Shown here one piece after another: positions 46,361-55,211 of a DNA stretch of 64,000 nucleotides (positions are counted from its first letter, which is position 1; each line of letters begins with the position of its first letter). The DNA lies in the NCBI GenBank assembly GCA_017418975.1, contig JAFOMG010000017.1:682001-746000 (forward strand), written 5' to 3'. The notes under the pieces are model-generated. The model made no database searches, had not been told where the DNA came from, and was given only the letters and a program-made list of their open reading frames with translations. Source of the stretch: Sphingomonas sp. GTDB taxonomy: Bacteria > Pseudomonadota > Alphaproteobacteria > Sphingomonadales > Sphingomonadaceae. A program made the translations under genes and the position numbers.

Positions 46361-47701
46361 TCAGGCGGCGACGGGAATAAGCGACACAACTGCTGCCGCA
46401 GCCATGTCATCCAGGCCGTCCGCGATAAAGCGGCCATAGTGACGCTCGATCATGCTGACGGAGGTATCGTGACTGGATGCCACAAGCCTGATCGGCAGGT
46501 TCGCCCTGATACCCCGAACGATACTGGAATGTCGCAACGCATAGGGGATTGCCTCGGGAAGACCCGCCCGCGTCCGGATCGCATCCCAAGCCCGATCCAT
46601 CTCGGATGCGGTTTCCCAAGGCCCCCGGTCAGTACGTTCCCATCTAATACCGCCCGGAACCTGCTTACTGCGCCAACGCTCAAGCAGTCGCTCAGACGAC
46701 GCTCGCCCATTCACGATTGGCGCAAGCGCATTAAGGACGTCCTGCGGAACCGCCACCGGGACGGCAGCGACCTTGGCCCCATTTCCCTTCCGGCTGGTGG
46801 GCATCATCAGGCGGCGTTGTTCCGTCTGGACATCGCTCACCCGCATGCGGATCACCTGCGAGAACCGCGCGCCTGTGGCGGCTAGGACAACGACCATACG
46901 ATACAGGTCACCCTCCCATCCACGCTCTGCGTCGATCTCGCGAGCAGCGCCAATTAGGTTCGCTACCTGCATATCGGATAGAATCTGGTTCTCGCGGGCC
47001 ACAGATTCCGCCTCGTCACCTTCATGCCCGAGATCGCGCAAGCCGTGGGCGATTGCCCCCGGCAGGGTAGCCGGTAGTCGTTTGCGGTTGGCGGTATATG
47101 CCTCGTTCAGCGCTGCCTTAAGGTCATTCATGAGGCGCTGCTTCGTCGTCCGCTTCAACTCACCGGGCAATGTCGCCCGCCAAGTGAGCAGGTCACTTTC
47201 TTCAAGATTGTGCAGCCCAATTTCCGCAATCACGTTGGTGGCCACATCCGCCCGCTTGCCGCGCGCCTGCCGGCCAATGACGTATAGCTCTAGCCGGCTG
47301 CGGGCGTCGGAACGAACCTCACGCCCGCGCCGCGCGCTATCTCGGGCATCGCGATCGGCAATGTACGACTCTACGGCTGCGCGCACCGTCAGCGCCGGCC
47401 CATCCGCAGCCACCTTCTCCAATCGGCGTTCAGCCTCCACAGTGGCGCGGGCAGCCCGAACGGCCTGCTCGAAATCGAGAGTGCCTTCACGCAACTCGTC
47501 ATCGGCAGTGCCAATCTTGACCTGAGAATATCGGCCATCCTGCTTCCGCCAACGCACAACCCAAACCCCACCACGCTGGCCTTTCCGATATCCAAGGTGA
47601 ACCTCGGGATCGATGCCTCGCCAGTACGGCTTGTCCTGCGCCTTCAGCCTAGCGCGATCCGCACGGCTCGCGATTTTCGTTTCGGTAAGCCCCTTTGCCA
47701 T
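46361..47701 (-). CDS. int: Tyrosine-type site-specific integrase
   Basis: 446 residues, P4-like layout. An N-terminal arm-binding region (WRGIDPEVHLGYRKGQRGG) and a core-binding SAM-like domain precede the catalytic domain: Arg in AATGARFSQVIRMRVSDV, the His-x-x-Arg box in YALRHSSIVRGI, and the Tyr nucleophile in MIERHYGRFI. Catalytic set appears complete. Located 131 bp inside the right attachment site and transcribed inward, with candidate arm sites just upstream of its ATG. Confidence 0.95.
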   Translation of the reverse strand: MAKGLTETKIASRADRARLKAQDKPYWRGIDPEVHLGYRKGQRGGVWVVRWRKQDGRYSQVKIGTADDELREGTLDFEQAVRAARATVEAERRLEKVAADGPALTVRAAVESYIADRDARDSARRGREVRSDARSRLELYVIGRQARGKRADVATNVIAEIGLHNLEESDLLTWRATLPGELKRTTKQRLMNDLKAALNEAYTANRKRLPATLPGAIAHGLRDLGHEGDEAESVARENQILSDMQVANLIGAAREIDAERGWEGDLYRMVVVLAATGARFSQVIRMRVSDVQTEQRRLMMPTSRKGNGAKVAAVPVAVPQDVLNALAPIVNGRASSERLLERWRSKQVPGGIRWERTDRGPWETASEMDRAWDAIRTRAGLPEAIPYALRHSSIVRGIRANLPIRLVASSHDTSVSMIERHYGRFIADGLDDMAAAAVVSLIPVAA

Positions 47702-47722
47702 GGATTGCCCCTTCCCCTTATT

Positions 47723-47745
47723 GTCTAATATTCGTCTAATATACG
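47723..47745. promoter_or_regulatory. Candidate integrase arm sites, right end
   Basis: GTCTAATATTCGTCTAATAT plus ACG: two copies of the TCTAATA word spaced 11 bases, matching the left-end pair at 39155-39172. They lie 22 bases before the integrase ATG, where binding could also autoregulate the gene. Confidence 0.5.
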
Positions 47746-47832
47746 GGAGCGGATACGTGGGTACAATAACACATTGAAAATAGGATATTAGGAGACAACA
47801 GCGGATATCAGCAAACGTCGGATATCTCTAAT

Positions 47833-47886
47833 CGTCGCCCTCTCACGGCGAAAACACGAGTTCGATTCTCGTAGGGGTCACCAGCG
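47833..47886. repeat. Right attachment site (54-bp direct repeat)
   Basis: Identical to 39065-39118 but without the 5' half of the tRNA, so not a second tRNA gene. GGATATC words stand on both sides (direct copies at about 47803 and 47820, inverted just after the repeat). Confidence 0.93.
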
Positions 47887-48142
47887 ATATCCGGCGCTTG
47901 CGGAAGCATTTGCGAGGCGCGACGGATTTGCCGCGCCATTGCAACCGAAATCCGCGCATTCTTCACGAATTGTTCCAAGCCCTTGGATCGATCAGCTTGC
48001 CATGCTCGGCCGCGACCAGGCCGGCCGGGCCGGGCTTCCAGCCGCCCGCCAAGCGATCAACCTGCCAAGCTTCAAATTGCGCGGCGAGCCCCGCGCGTCT
48101 ATCTGCGCGCGGCTGGCTGGGGTGGCATGGGGCAAGGACATA

Positions 48143-49090
48143 ATGCGAGGCATCGAGCTCTACGCGCCGAGGGAAGCGCGGCACCGGCGCACATGGACTT
48201 GGGCGATCATCCCAATGCTGCTGGTCTTCATCATCGCGGGGGAAGGGCTGGCGACCGAGAGCGCCAGCTTGCTGAAGCTGGATCTCAACGACGGACAGGA
48301 GCCTTGGTGGGAGATCGCCTATTCGCTCGTCTTCGGCTTCGGCCTGGCCGCGGTGCTTCTATTGGCCTGGGTCCGGCTTTTCGAGCGACGGCCGTTCAAG
48401 GCGATCGGCCTTAACGGCGACGGCATGGCGCGTCTTCTCCGTGGCTATCTTACGGGCCTTTGCTTCCTCGCCATCGTCGTCGGCGGCATCTGGATCCTGG
48501 GGGGCTATCGGGTCGAAGCGAGTGGTGCTTTCCTGGCCCCGAGCCCCGCGGCCGCATTCGGGGCGCTTGGCGTATTGCTGCTGGGCTTCATCATTCAGGG
48601 ATCGACCGAAGAACTGCTCATGCGCGGATGGGTGATGCAACTGATCGCGTCACGCTATGGTCTTGTTGCAGGCATTGTCTTCCATTCCCTGGTATTTTCC
48701 ATTCTGCACGCGGCGAACATCGCGCCTTCGGTCGAACTCGCCTTTGGCCTGCTCAACATCGTCCTCGTAGGAATTTTTCTTGGCCTCTATGCGGCTCGGG
48801 AGCAGTCGCTCTGGGGCGTATGCGGATGGCACGCGGCATGGAACTGGCTCTTGGGGCTTGGCTTTGGTCTGGAGGTTTCGGGCAAGGTCATTGATACTCC
48901 ACCCCTTATTGTCGATCTCAAGACCAATCAGGCCGTACCGTGGTGGCTGACGGGCGGCATGTTCGGCCCGGAGGCAAGCGTTCTGACAACGATGTTGTTG
49001 ATCGCCGGCACGATTTGGCTGCTACGCCGACATCAAGGCACCGGCCATGCAGTCTCGACAAAGGAGGCCCGCGCAACTGGGCAGGTCTAA
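48143..49090 (+). CDS. CPBP-family intramembrane metalloprotease (CAAX protease-like)
   Basis: 315 residues, about eight membrane segments. ABI/CPBP motifs: EELLMRGW (the EExxxR motif), the following HSLVFSILHAAN and WHAAWN histidines. May process prenylated or signal-like membrane peptides; natural substrates in bacteria are mostly unknown. ATG 48143 has AAGGA four bases upstream; the longer upstream frame includes the attachment-site region and is not coding. First chromosomal gene after the island. Confidence 0.88.
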   Translation: MRGIELYAPREARHRRTWTWAIIPMLLVFIIAGEGLATESASLLKLDLNDGQEPWWEIAYSLVFGFGLAAVLLLAWVRLFERRPFKAIGLNGDGMARLLRGYLTGLCFLAIVVGGIWILGGYRVEASGAFLAPSPAAAFGALGVLLLGFIIQGSTEELLMRGWVMQLIASRYGLVAGIVFHSLVFSILHAANIAPSVELAFGLLNIVLVGIFLGLYAAREQSLWGVCGWHAAWNWLLGLGFGLEVSGKVIDTPPLIVDLKTNQAVPWWLTGGMFGPEASVLTTMLLIAGTIWLLRRHQGTGHAVSTKEARATGQV

Positions 49091-49174
49091 CTCCGCCGTG
49101 CCGATCGGATATTGAAGGGGCGATTGCGCCGCTTCCTGCTCCGCCACCCGGCGCGCGCCGGCCCTCCCCGCCTC

Positions 49175-49882
49175 TCAAAAACGCTGCTGGGTGCTCTGCG
49201 CGCCCTGCGCGATCCGATAGTCGACCGGGCCGGCCATGGCCAGCGTCTGCTGCCAGACCTGTCCGGCATAGAGCCGCTTCGCCGGCAGCGTCACGCACAC
49301 CGTCGGCCGCGCGGGATCGCACTGCTTTCCCTCATAGACCTCGACATTGCTGTTGCCGGCATTGCGCAGCGTCAGCACATTGCCGCTGCGCTCGCCGACG
49401 ACGTTCACCGTCGGCCGCGCGGGACGATAGATGACGAGCACGTCATAGCCGATGAGCAGCTTCAACGCCGTGACCGGCGCGCTGACGGGCCCCGCCACGG
49501 GCTTGACGGCGACGCGGTAGATCCGGTCCGTCGCCCCGCGCGGCACGATCGCCGCGATGCGGATGAGCTTGTGCTCCCCGGGCTGCAGGATCAGCCGCTG
49601 CGGCGTGACGAGCAACCCGCCGATGCCGGGATCCGTGATCGGCGTCCTGGTTTCGCCCGGATGGCCCGGAGACACGATCTCGGCCGGCTCGACCGTCACA
49701 TAGGAGACTTCGGTCCCGTCATTCCATATGTCGATGTCCTGCGCGATCGCGCCGGACGGCAATATGTCGACCACCGCCTGGCTGAGCACGATCCCGGCCC
49801 TGGCCGGCAGCGCGGCCAGCCCCATCGCCGCAAGCACGGCGAGAATGCGCGGGTTCGGGGAGAAATGCTTCAAGGTCGGCAT
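49175..49882 (-). CDS. Periplasmic pilus assembly chaperone (PapD-like)
   Basis: 235 residues. Signal peptide ILAVLAAMGLAALPARA, then an immunoglobulin-like chaperone: GIVLSQAVVDILPSGAIAQD, DIDIWNDGTEVSYVTVE, and QPGEHKLIRIAA, with LIGYDVLVIYRPARP leading into the second domain. Caps and folds pilin subunits. ATG 49882 (GGAGA upstream) lies inside the usher 3' end. Last gene of the operon. Confidence 0.85.
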   Translation of the reverse strand: MPTLKHFSPNPRILAVLAAMGLAALPARAGIVLSQAVVDILPSGAIAQDIDIWNDGTEVSYVTVEPAEIVSPGHPGETRTPITDPGIGGLLVTPQRLILQPGEHKLIRIAAIVPRGATDRIYRVAVKPVAGPVSAPVTALKLLIGYDVLVIYRPARPTVNVVGERSGNVLTLRNAGNSNVEVYEGKQCDPARPTVCVTLPAKRLYAGQVWQQTLAMAGPVDYRIAQGAQSTQQRF

Positions 49883-52401
49883 TGGACGTCTCCGATTGCG
49901 GAATAGTCGTTCTGCGAGGGTTTCGCGTCGAGCGTTGCCCGGCATGTCCGGCCGTCGGTCGCGTGCACCATGATTTGCGCATCGCCCGGCGCCTGCAACT
50001 GGAAATAGCCCCGCATGTCGGTCGCGGCGACGGCGCCGTCGGCGACGATGTCGGCATTGGCGACGGGGCTGCCATCAGGCCATGTCAGCCGTCCGAACAT
50101 CGCCAGGACCAGATTCGCCTTCCAGTCCAGCGCGGCGACCGTGCCCGGATAGACGTCGACCGATCGGGTCTGCGCGTCGAAACTGACCAGTTCGCTGCCG
50201 ACCGGGCGGATCCGGACCTTGTATCGCCGATAGGGCGTGACCGCCAGGTTCAGATGCTCGCCCGTCCGGATCTCGCCGCGCGGCGCATCGTCGACCAGCA
50301 CGACGAAGCGCGCGGCGCGGGCATTGCCGCGCACCCCCACGCTGATGACGCTGTCATTCTGGTCGCGCGCGCCGATATGGAACATCCCCCCGCCCGCCGC
50401 CAGCGCGGTCTGCGCGGTCAGGGCATATTGGCTGGCGCTGCCCGTTCCTCCCATCCGGTGGACGAAGCTCGCCGAGGCAAAGCCGGTGGCATTGCGCTCG
50501 CTGGCCGAGGCCTGGAGCACGGTGCCGTCGCCGCTGTGCTGGACGGTGCCCGACGCATCGAACTCGCCGCCCAGCACCCCGCTGCGATGGATCGAGGCCG
50601 ACACCTCCTCCACATCGTCCAGCCGGCGCTGCCGATCGCCGAGCCCGGTCTGGGCGCCAGTTTGCACGCTGAATGAGGATCTATTTCCAAATACCTGTAA
50701 TTGAAGTCCGAATGCGACAGATCGCCCATGGTTTGTAGCGGCATATGCGCCATTGAAGGTGAGCTGGAGCTGCCGGCGGCGCAGCACCGTCCATCGTACC
50801 GTCGGGCCGATCGCATAGGATGTCGGGCGCCCTTCGTCATGGCGCAGATAGGCGCTGACGCCGATCTGCCCACCGCCGACGAAATAGGAGACATTTCCGA
50901 TCGCCTGGGCAAAGTTCGCGCTAGCTCCCTGAAAACCCTGAATAATAGGATTGGCCGATGAGAAATTGTCATAGACATAGTCGGCAAGCGGGATCAGCGG
51001 CGCGCGATCGCGGCTGTGCACATAGCGCAAGTCGAAATTATAGCCGAATGCGCCCCCCGTCGTGGAGCCCGCCTGCCCGACAATGCCATAGTCGCCCGCG
51101 CTCGATCCCAGCACCGCGAGGCGCGTCTGGAAATTGGGGGCGAGATAGGTGATCCCGACCTCGGTCAGCGCCTTGCGGTCCGTCATCATCACGGTCGCGT
51201 CCCAGGCGATGGTGGGGCCGGCACGCCCGGCCAGCCCCGCCGTCAGCAGGGGCACGCGCGCGACGGACAGCCACTTGTCCTTCCGGTCCGCCGCCAGCAG
51301 GCCCGCATTGGCGAAGAAGGAAAGATGCCCCACCGGGGCAATGGCAGTGCTCTTGGTGAAGAAACGCCGCTCGATGCGCGTCGCCCCGCTCGCTTCCTGG
51401 ACGCGGATCTCGACCGGATAGGAGCCGTCGGGCAGCGCGGCGGTGTCGAGCGTCTGGTTGCCGGCCTCGAAGCTGTGCGAGCTCACCAGCCGGCCCTCGA
51501 CATAGATGTCGACGCGCGATCGCTGGCCCAGGAAGACGACGAGCGGGCTGCCGAACAGCTGCATCCGATCCGCCCGCGTGTCGAACTGCGAGGCGATGCC
51601 GACGCCGAGGATACGCCTGCGGCCCACCAGATCGGCACCGGGCGCATAGAACAGCCCCGCGCTGTACCGCGTGCCCGGCCGGTCGAGCTGGGCCGCGAGC
51701 GTATCGACATCGAGCCCGCGCCCGGACGAGACCGAAGCCTCGGAGACGAGGCGCGCATTCCCGGCGCCGATGATCGCGCGATTGTAGAAATTATAGTTGA
51801 GCGCCTGTCCGTCGCCGCCCGCAATGGCCCCGCCCACCACGTCGACGAAGGTCAGGCCCTTGCTATAGGGCTGGAGGAAGCGATCGGCAGTCACCGCGCG
51901 CACCGCCAGCAGGCGCGAATTCACATACAGATCGATGCGGAAGCGCCGCGGATCGAACACGATCGCGGCCGCTTCGGGCTTCGGGGCTTCGCAGGGGCTG
52001 GACGTGTCGGCGCACAGGAACCGCGCATTCGCATCCAGCACGCCGGTCAGGGCATGCGTGACGGCGCCGGCATCGGCGACATTCGGGATCGCCGCGACGA
52101 CGCTCTCGGGGCGCGCGAACCGGACCTCTCCGGGCCGGGCCTCGACATCGAACTGCCCGATCCGGGTGCCGCCGAAAAAGACGTCGGCGACCAGCCTTTG
52201 CGTTTGCGCGAGCTCGGCGAAGTCGCTGGGCATCGCGGCCGTCACCATCACGGGCCTGGCCGGGCCTGCCGGCGAGGAAGTACCCCGTTCGACGCCGCCG
52301 ACCTGCCGGTCGCCCTGCGCCGCTGCCGAGGGAATGGAACCGATGCCCGCCGCGGCCAGCAGCGAGAGCAGCGCACCGCCGATCGCGCGGCGCATCCGCA
52401 T
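49870..52401 (-). CDS. Outer-membrane pilus usher (TcfC/CS1-like)
   Basis: 843 residues with signal peptide (ALLSLLAAAGIGSIPSAAAQ). Predicted beta-barrel assembly channel for chaperone-pilin complexes. The N-terminal FGGTRIGQFDVEARPGEVRF and the plug-like YPVEIRVQEASGATRIERRF followed by barrel repeats fit the TcfC/CooC-type ushers; the C-terminal LTWPDGSPVANADIVADG, then RGYFQLQAPGDAQI, is the carboxypeptidase-regulatory-like domain of that group. ATG overlaps the upstream pilin stop by one base (TGATG). Confidence 0.82.
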   Translation of the reverse strand: MRMRRAIGGALLSLLAAAGIGSIPSAAAQGDRQVGGVERGTSSPAGPARPVMVTAAMPSDFAELAQTQRLVADVFFGGTRIGQFDVEARPGEVRFARPESVVAAIPNVADAGAVTHALTGVLDANARFLCADTSSPCEAPKPEAAAIVFDPRRFRIDLYVNSRLLAVRAVTADRFLQPYSKGLTFVDVVGGAIAGGDGQALNYNFYNRAIIGAGNARLVSEASVSSGRGLDVDTLAAQLDRPGTRYSAGLFYAPGADLVGRRRILGVGIASQFDTRADRMQLFGSPLVVFLGQRSRVDIYVEGRLVSSHSFEAGNQTLDTAALPDGSYPVEIRVQEASGATRIERRFFTKSTAIAPVGHLSFFANAGLLAADRKDKWLSVARVPLLTAGLAGRAGPTIAWDATVMMTDRKALTEVGITYLAPNFQTRLAVLGSSAGDYGIVGQAGSTTGGAFGYNFDLRYVHSRDRAPLIPLADYVYDNFSSANPIIQGFQGASANFAQAIGNVSYFVGGGQIGVSAYLRHDEGRPTSYAIGPTVRWTVLRRRQLQLTFNGAYAATNHGRSVAFGLQLQVFGNRSSFSVQTGAQTGLGDRQRRLDDVEEVSASIHRSGVLGGEFDASGTVQHSGDGTVLQASASERNATGFASASFVHRMGGTGSASQYALTAQTALAAGGGMFHIGARDQNDSVISVGVRGNARAARFVVLVDDAPRGEIRTGEHLNLAVTPYRRYKVRIRPVGSELVSFDAQTRSVDVYPGTVAALDWKANLVLAMFGRLTWPDGSPVANADIVADGAVAATDMRGYFQLQAPGDAQIMVHATDGRTCRATLDAKPSQNDYSAIGDVQCRP

Positions 52402-52892
52402 CAGTTCGCCGAGAGCATGATGGTGAGCGTGCCGCTATAGTTCCCGGCGGTGGCCGTGGTCAGCGCGGCACCGCGCAGGATGATGATGAGGCTTGAATTG
52501 GTGGTCTGGAGAATCGGACAGCTCAGCAGCGCCGTCTGCCCGGTCAGCGCCGTGCCCGATACGAGGTTGGTGCCCGAGCTCTGCCCGGCGGCGGAGCCGT
52601 TCCACTGGACTTCATAGGGCAGCACGCTCGCACCGCTGGCAAGCGTGAACGCGCCGCCGGCGCCGGATCCCGTCGCCGTCAGCGAATAGCGCCCTCCCAG
52701 CAGCCCGCTATAGGCGCACACCGACTGGCTCCGAATCTGATCGGCGCCGACATTGGTGATCGTGCCGAACGACACGTCGCTGAGCTGCGTTATCTGCACA
52801 TTCTGGGCGCAAGCCGGCACGGGCATCGCCGCCAGGAGAATGGTTGCGAGCAACCCCGCCGCCACGGATCGGGAACGGGAGCGACCCTGCAT
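52401..52892 (-). CDS. Secreted pilin-like subunit 2
   Basis: 163 residues. Signal peptide through AGLLATILLAAMPVPACAQ, then a single small beta domain with a TQLSDVSFGTITN opening, one cysteine pair (VCAYSGLL... / LLSCPIL), and terminal YSGTLTIMLSAN like a donor-strand-accepting pilin. ATG 52892 was chosen for the GGGAGG eight bases upstream; ATG 52913 is alternative. About 35% similar by eye to the subunit just upstream, so likely a duplication. Confidence 0.75.
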   Translation of the reverse strand: MQGRSRSRSVAAGLLATILLAAMPVPACAQNVQITQLSDVSFGTITNVGADQIRSQSVCAYSGLLGGRYSLTATGSGAGGAFTLASGASVLPYEVQWNGSAAGQSSGTNLVSGTALTGQTALLSCPILQTTNSSLIIILRGAALTTATAGNYSGTLTIMLSAN

Positions 52893-52920
52893 GGCCGGAC
52901 CCTCCCTGATCATCCAGGGG

Positions 52921-53496
52921 CTATTGCGGCGTCACCAGCAGGGTCAGCGTGCCCGTATAGCTGACTCCCGCCTCCATCCCCTGCAGGTTCGGCGCGGAAA
53001 TCGAGACGATGAGGCTCGAGGTCGTCGCGGCGCCGGTGCTGCAGGTCGGGTTGGCGGCGGTCGTGGTCAGCCCGCCGAGCGCGGTTCCCGCGGTCAGCGC
53101 GCTGCCGCTGGTCTGCCCGGTGCTCGCCGCCCATTGCACGGAATAGGGCACGGTCAGCGAGCCGTTGGCGAGCGTGAACGCCCCACTGGTGCCACTGCCG
53201 GTCGCGGTGATGCTGTACCCCTTGGTCGCGGTGTTGCTCCAGACGCAATCGCTCTGCGAGCTGGTCGCCGCGGTGGCCGGATCGACGGCGGCGAAGGAGA
53301 TGTCGGTCAGGCCGGTGATCTGCGCGCGATTCGCGACGCTCGCCGTAATGCTGACCGATCCCGTCGAAGTCGCGCCAAGCGTTCCCTGGGTGGAGGAAAA
53401 TGCCGGCGGGCCCGCCGTCAGTGCCCCTGCCGCCGCGCACAAATATGCAGCCCGGCGGACGGTGATGGAAATCTTGCCGATATTGGTCGCCATCAT
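52921..53496 (-). CDS. Secreted pilin-like subunit 1
   Basis: 191 residues, signal peptide near YLCAAAGALTAGPPAFS. Mature domain opens with SVSITASVANRAQITGLTDI, then cysteines in SDCVWSN and NPTCSTG, and ends YTGTLTLLVTPQ, paralleling subunit 2. GAGG lies six bases before the ATG. First gene of the pilus operon; both subunits lack an obvious adhesin domain. Confidence 0.75.
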   Translation of the reverse strand: MMATNIGKISITVRRAAYLCAAAGALTAGPPAFSSTQGTLGATSTGSVSITASVANRAQITGLTDISFAAVDPATAATSSQSDCVWSNTATKGYSITATGSGTSGAFTLANGSLTVPYSVQWAASTGQTSGSALTAGTALGGLTTTAANPTCSTGAATTSSLIVSISAPNLQGMEAGVSYTGTLTLLVTPQ

Positions 53497-53984
53497 ACTC
53501 TACCTCGTTCCTGAGGTGCTACGAAAACTTCTCGTTTCTGGCGCCAGACTATAGAATCCGGATTAAGCTATCGTCGCTCCGCGATCTCGGTAAAATCCGT
53601 ATTATCAGGATAGTTAGCGCCGGAATGAGAATCCCGGCCGCCACCGCGCCCGCGCATGGCCTCGCCGCACCATGGCATTCATAAGCCCCCGGATTCCGCC
53701 GCCGGCGCCTGCCATGGGAATAGCGTAATTTACGGCATGCCCGCCCGGGATCGACGAACGGCGAACACACTGGACCGGAGCCCCCGCGATCGCCCCCGCG
53801 CCACGAGAAAAATTGCGACACATTCATCGGCGGAATAGTACCGATCCGGAGGAAATTGCCGGAAAATCAAGAGCTGGACGGGTTCCGAACCTTCCCAACT
53901 TTGATACATATTTGCACCTAGACCGGTAGCTTCATTGCGCGTCTAATATCGCAGGAACAACCTGACAGCACGAAAGGTGCGCTG
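53497..53984. other. Divergent promoter region, pilus and efflux operons
   Basis: 488 bp. Near the pilin side, AT-rich DNA with TATAGT at about 53548 (minus strand) could be a -10 box. Near the efflux side, CTTTGATACATATTTGC at about 53899 is a candidate promoter. Frames at 53549-53838 have poor composition and are not called. Confidence 0.5.
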
Positions 53985-55211
53985 GTGACAGGCTTCAAGC
54001 TGACCCCGCTCCGCTGGCGCGCCATCGGCATCGTCCTTGTCCTGCTTCTGGTCATATTCGCGGCATGGCGGTGGAACGCGTCCCGCGAAGGCGCACCGGG
54101 CGGGCGGCACCGCGGCGGCGCGGGCCAGCCGATCACGGTGGGCGTCGCCCATGTCGGGCGGATCGACATGCCGATCCGCCTGGCCGCGATCGGCACCGTC
54201 CAGCCGCTGACCACCGCCACGGTGCGCACCCAGATCGCCGGCACGCTGTTCAGCCTGCACTTCACCGAGGGGCAGATGGTGGCGAAGGGGCAGCTCATCG
54301 CCCAGATCGACCCGCGCCCGTACAAGCTCGCGCTCGCCCAGGCGCGCGCCAACCTCGCCCGCGACCTGGCCCAGCGCGACATGGCCGCGACCGACCTCAA
54401 GCGCTACCAGGGATTGCTGGCACAGGATTCGATCGCGCGCCAGCAGGTCGAGACCCAGGCTGCGACGCTCAAGCAGCTGGACGGCACCATCGGCGCCGAC
54501 CGCGCGGCGATCGGCACGGCCGCGCTCAACCTCGCCTATACTTCGATCCGCGCGCCGGTGAGCGGGCGGATCGGCCTGCGCCAGGTCGATATCGGCAATT
54601 ACGTGACGCCTTCGGACACGACGGGGCTGGCGGTGATCACCCAGATCGATCCGATCGACGTGACCTTCTCCCTGCCCCAGAACCAGATCGCGACGCTGCA
54701 GGCGCGGCTGGCGAGCGGCGGCGACATGCCCGTCAACGCCACCGATTCCACCGGCGCGTCCACGCTCGCCCAGGGCCGTTTCCTGACGCTCGACAACCAG
54801 ATCGACCCGACCAGCGGCACGGTGAAGGCGAAGGCACGCTTCGGCAATGGGGGCGGCGCGCTCTTCCCGAGCCAGTTCGTCAACGTCTCGGCCGAGATCG
54901 GCACCGTCCATCAGGGGCTCGCCGTGCCGGTCAATTCGGTGCGGCACGGCGCGAACGGCGATTTCGTCTTCGTGATCCAGCCCGATCGCACGGTGAAGCT
55001 CACGCTGGTGAAGCTGGGGCCGAGCGACGGCACCAACATCATCGTCGCCAGCGGGCTTCCGCAGGGCGCGATGGTGGTGACGGATGGGGCCGATACCCTG
55101 GATGACGGCGCCAGCGTCACGCTGCCGGGCAAGCAGGGCACCGGCGGCGGCAGGGGCGGCACGGGCCAGCCCGGCGGCGGGCACAGGCACCGGCACGGCG
55201 CGGGCCAGTGA
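53985..55211 (+). CDS. mdtA: RND efflux periplasmic adaptor (MdtA-like)
   Basis: 408 residues. Membrane-fusion protein: N-terminal anchor IGIVLVLLLVIFAAW, paired lipoyl halves (TVRTQIAGTLFSLHFTEGQM; IRAPVSGRIGLRQVDIGNYV) around an alpha hairpin (LALAQARANLARDLAQRD), beta barrel and a Gly/His-rich tail (GHRHRHGAG). Links the inner-membrane pump to the outer-membrane channel. GTG start, AAAGG upstream; stop coupled to the next gene. Confidence 0.92.
   Translation: MTGFKLTPLRWRAIGIVLVLLLVIFAAWRWNASREGAPGGRHRGGAGQPITVGVAHVGRIDMPIRLAAIGTVQPLTTATVRTQIAGTLFSLHFTEGQMVAKGQLIAQIDPRPYKLALAQARANLARDLAQRDMAATDLKRYQGLLAQDSIARQQVETQAATLKQLDGTIGADRAAIGTAALNLAYTSIRAPVSGRIGLRQVDIGNYVTPSDTTGLAVITQIDPIDVTFSLPQNQIATLQARLASGGDMPVNATDSTGASTLAQGRFLTLDNQIDPTSGTVKAKARFGNGGGALFPSQFVNVSAEIGTVHQGLAVPVNSVRHGANGDFVFVIQPDRTVKLTLVKLGPSDGTNIIVASGLPQGAMVVTDGADTLDDGASVTLPGKQGTGGGRGGTGQPGGGHRHRHGAGQ

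Larger units (their letters stand above)
39066..47886. mobile_element. Integrated genomic island at tRNA-Glu, about 8.8 kb
   Basis: Bounded by the perfect 54-bp repeats, with a tyrosine integrase and AlpA-like excisionase at the right end. Cargo is arsenic resistance, an XRE regulator with a small membrane protein, and an unknown divergent pair. GC content is visibly lower at both ends than in the flanks (for example 39.2-41.0 kb and 44.9-46.0 kb). No conjugation or replication genes are present, so it would need help to transfer. Confidence 0.88.

Noticed and set aside
47833..47886. Second tRNA-Glu gene
   Set aside because: Only the 3' part is present; the acceptor 5' strand and D arm are missing. 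It is the right attachment site.
53549..53838. Small frames upstream of the pilus and efflux operons
   Set aside because: Weak composition, overlapping on both strands, and in the place expected for promoters.
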